A stretch of DNA of 64,000 nucleotides from contig NC_135245.1 of NCBI RefSeq assembly GCF_947623445.1, forward strand, positions 20,467,501 through 20,531,500, given 5' to 3'. The translations under genes and the position numbers were made by a program. Shown here one piece after another: positions 61,308-64,000 of the stretch. This DNA comes from Clavelina lepadiformis. Lineage: Eukaryota > Chordata > Ascidiacea > Aplousobranchia > Clavelinidae. The notes under the pieces are model-generated. The model was not told the origin of the DNA. It did not search any database and worked only from the letters and a program-made list of their open reading frames with translations. How positions within the stretch are numbered: position 1 is the first letter of the stretch; every line of letters starts with the position of its first letter.

Positions 61308-64000
61308 TTATTTGAACTTTGATGTACAAATCACAAAAACGATGTTCATGTTGTATGTACACATAATAAAAGCATATTCACAGATTACATTTCTTTCTGA
61401 ATATAGCATACCAGATTTAGAAAAGTACTCTTTGTAAATCAGGTTTTTAGCCAAATCTTTTGTTGTTACAACTACAAAATTTGAAGAATGTTTGTTTAAG
61501 AAAAATGGGGACATTTTCAACGTCAGAATATTGTTGTTGAAGTGACGATGTTTCTTCAGAACAAGATGGAATTGTTCACGCAGCTATTCAGGTAATACCT
61601 CTCAAGGAAACACCTTTTGATATTTTTCATGCCTGTGGTAAAACACAGTGTTCAGTTTATTATGTTTAACGTGTTTTTCATTGACTAGGTTGGCAGTATT
61701 ATAAATGTTAACACTACAATGACAAACAATTTTTCCTCATAACTCTATTTGCTGAAACTAGAAACGAACATGATTGTGTATTTTGCCTTGAAATAATGCA
61801 GCTGTCACGTTGATCTTACAACGTTTGAAGTCATTGGAGCATTTGCTTACCTCTGAACTTGGAGCATTTGTAAATATATTTTCCTGTTTTTTGTCTTTTC
61901 ATGCAGAAGTATTCTTGTTGTGAATACCTTCTCTTCTGCAATAATACGTTCAAACTCGATAGCATCGATCATTTAACTACATCGGTTATATGATGTATAT
62001 TTCTGATTTTCTGTATATATCTAAGTACATATCTTCTTACCAGACTTGCTCCAATTCTGATTCCATCTGTGTCCTAAAAAGTTGAAATAATAGTTTTAAG
62101 AAAACCCATATCTACATAATCAATGCCGGCTGTTACGTGGAGTTCAACTTTCCAGCTGTTGGCCATGCTGTATACATATCCAATTATCTATATTGTTGGA
62201 CATATACATTTACAACAACAAACTTGTACCATGTATATCGGCAGATCTGTATCTTCAAGCCCGCCTTCTTCTCTTTGAAAGAAACTGACAAGCTCGTCGA
62301 TCCCGTAATAGCACTGTCAAGAATTTATTGCATTAATTTTGCTTTAAGTCCCATAAAGGCAAGCTTTGAAATTATGACCGGTCCAAGTACATTTACTTCA
62401 GCATCAGCCGCGTCCCAGTCAAAACAAAGAGCTTCCAACTTGCTCCGAGGAATGCAGAGATTGTTTATCGCAGTCCTCCAATGCCGGTCCCTTCACAACA
62501 TAGAAAATAAAAGTCGCCTTGTACCCTGACCACTCAACGAAAATATAATGCGTCGAGAATTGTTGTTATGTGATGTTTATTTACCCTGCGCATGAGACTC
62601 GTGTCTTGTTCATGTTCACCGGGATGTATTCAGGCAACTTGCAGTCGAAAGTGCAGTCTGTTGCATCACAATTACGATTAACAAGCTCATTGACAACTCT
62701 GCATGGAGGTCTGTCGTGTGCTCGTGGACGACCTGTTGAATATTCAACGTAACATGTTTATATGTTATTTGCTCACGTCCTTTTAGGAAAGTTTTATTGG
62801 CATAGAAATATCATTTAGATAATTGTTTTGTAAGAGGAAAGATGCAAATCAATGACGAGGCACTGACTAAGTTTTTTATAATTTCCCAGGATCCTTGAAC
62901 CGGCTGAAGATGGAATTGAAATTCTGACGATTTGCACCGGACTCTCGATGTCCGACTGGAAACTTTCTTCTCCCAGGATTGAGTGAAAAATTTGGAAGTC
63001 GCTTGTTGGTTCCGCCTTTGTCTCTATCTGAGGTATTTAAGTCAAAGTGTCATCACTTTAGTACTGGGGCAGGGATTGGGAATCAGCAACCCCTGTCCCT
63101 GTGTGCCACTTGTAACATAGTAATCTAAACCAAACCTAAATCTTCCTTCTAATCTTAATCTAACTTTAATTAAACCCAAAAGAAATAACAAAATATCAAT
63201 TCTTTTTTACCCATTTTTCTAACCTAACAACAAACCTATCTTTAACAACGGGCTGTGTGACCTACTTACGGTGAAATAGTCGCTCTCTATAAGAAATTAA
63301 GCGTATGATTTATCATTGTCTTAGACTAACACTGTCTTAAACTTGCAACTTTGTTGCTGTTTGCTTTGTCTTTTTGTGTGGATTGCAGCAGACTTGTAAA
63401 GCTGCAAATATTTATGGAAATCTGCTCTTAAATGCCAAATGACTGCATTTGAGATTATTACAATGATTAATGATCAAATAACATGTCTGTTTGCTGACTA
63501 TTCAAATCAGATTGTACAAAAACAAAATTTTTTGTCGCTCTAAGTCATTAACAATTCGTAAACTGGTCAATTGCGTTTAAAAGGTTCCCAATCCCTGCTT
63601 TAGTAGATATCCATAGAAATAAAAACCTTACTTAAAGAACTATTTGAAGTGATTAAGCTTAAAATTAATGTCTTAGTTTTGTGTAAATTTTCAAGGTTTT
63701 TGCTGCAATATTTCAGCACACAAACAGAGCATTCTTACCACAAGAGGTTGCTGAGTGCGAGCTGCAATTCTCAGACGAAGGTTCTCCCCGTGAGCAAGGT
63801 TGAAGGTCAGATGACTTGTTGGACAGTTGTTTATCCTCCTGATCACACCACGATTGTTAAACATTTGCTTGCGGCACCGATCTGCGTTGGAAGGCAAGTT
63901 GTTTGTGCATTTGTGTCTCCTTGCAAATATTTAATCACACATCTGCTTACGTTCTGTTCTCCCCTGCCACCTCCCTTGTGGCCTGGAACTCACACTCAAA
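61308..64000 (-). CDS. Unrecognised extracellular protein with sushi-like module (5' partial)
   Basis: Minus-strand exons join in phase: 64000 (window edge)-63951, 63919-63739, 63027-62868, 62732-62585, 62490-62397 and 62313-62230; the next two, 62073-62041 and 61583-61308, are tentative but keep phase 0 and end at a TAA that overlaps an AATAAA. The protein has a segment with CRKQMFNN, SHLTFNLAHGENLRLRI and SPVQIVRISIPSSAGSRI that looks like a beta-sandwich. It is followed by a Cys-rich sushi/CCP-like stretch (PPCRVVNELVN, CTFDCKLPEYIPVN, RVSCAGDRHWRTAINNLC) and an acidic part (DELVSFFQREEGG). I do not recognise the family. The intron at 63920-63950 is only 31 bases. An alternative 3' end splices at 62168 and stops at 62144. 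The 5' end is outside the window. Confidence 0.6.

Noticed and set aside
62137-62529. 130-codon plus-strand ORF
   Set aside because: It is antisense to several minus-strand exons with much better protein content and consistent splice phases.
1-64000. CRISPR arrays, bacterial operons, riboswitches, replication origins and LTR or other virus-like elements
   Set aside because: None were seen; the sequence is intron-rich animal nuclear DNA, and all mobile elements found are DNA transposons or SINEs.

Overview
The window is animal nuclear DNA and most likely comes from an ascidian tunicate of the Ciona type. Genes are compact, most introns are short, intergenic DNA is AT-rich, and several genes have a strong splice acceptor 17-40 bases before the ATG with no nearby donor, as expected for spliced-leader trans-splicing. 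The protein set is chordate-like (SAMD4/Smaug, striatin, WDR25, LIPT1). The species call is an inference; I could not search a database.

Layout. 1-5.2 kb (+): the 3' end of a TRAPPC11-like gene, an intronless VPS45 and a nine-exon PEX13, all trafficking or organelle genes. 5.2-7.9 kb (-): WDR25, ending 29 bases from the PEX13 stop. 7.9-10.7 kb: intergenic, with a 201-bp TA-flanked MITE and a tRNA-derived SINE. 10.7-15.6 kb (+): striatin, 18 coding exons. 15.6-19.8 kb: no gene recognised. 19.8-23.8 kb (+): an unrecognised cysteine-rich type I membrane protein. 25.1-29.6 kb (-): two tandem paralogues encoding secreted proteins with a cysteine-free CUB-like domain, two CCP-like modules and a shared C-terminal cysteine-rich domain; each has a TATA box. 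29.6-37.9 kb: gene-poor, repeat-rich. 37.9-43.1 kb (+): SAMD4/Smaug, 15 coding exons. 43.8-45.8 kb (-): LIPT1. 46.9-50.5 kb: three hAT-type elements nested in one another. 52.0-58.3 kb (+): a GT10 alpha-1,3-fucosyltransferase whose introns hold two more hAT-type MITEs. 61.3-64.0 kb (-): part of an unrecognised extracellular protein with a sushi-like module, running off the window.

VPS45 and TRAPPC11 act in membrane traffic, PEX13 in peroxisomal import, LIPT1 in mitochondrial lipoylation, striatin in the STRIPAK phosphatase complex, Smaug in mRNA repression and the fucosyltransferase in the Golgi. Apart from the first three genes lying together on one strand there is no evidence of a joint pathway.

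Most notable: the tandem CUB/CCP/Cys gene pair, the triple-nested hAT insertion with readable target-site duplications, very short introns (31 and 38 nt), and a strong excess of the palindrome TGACGTCA in non-coding DNA. Exon coordinates are hand-built from GT/AG sites, reading phase and protein-family similarity recalled from memory; none was confirmed with transcripts.
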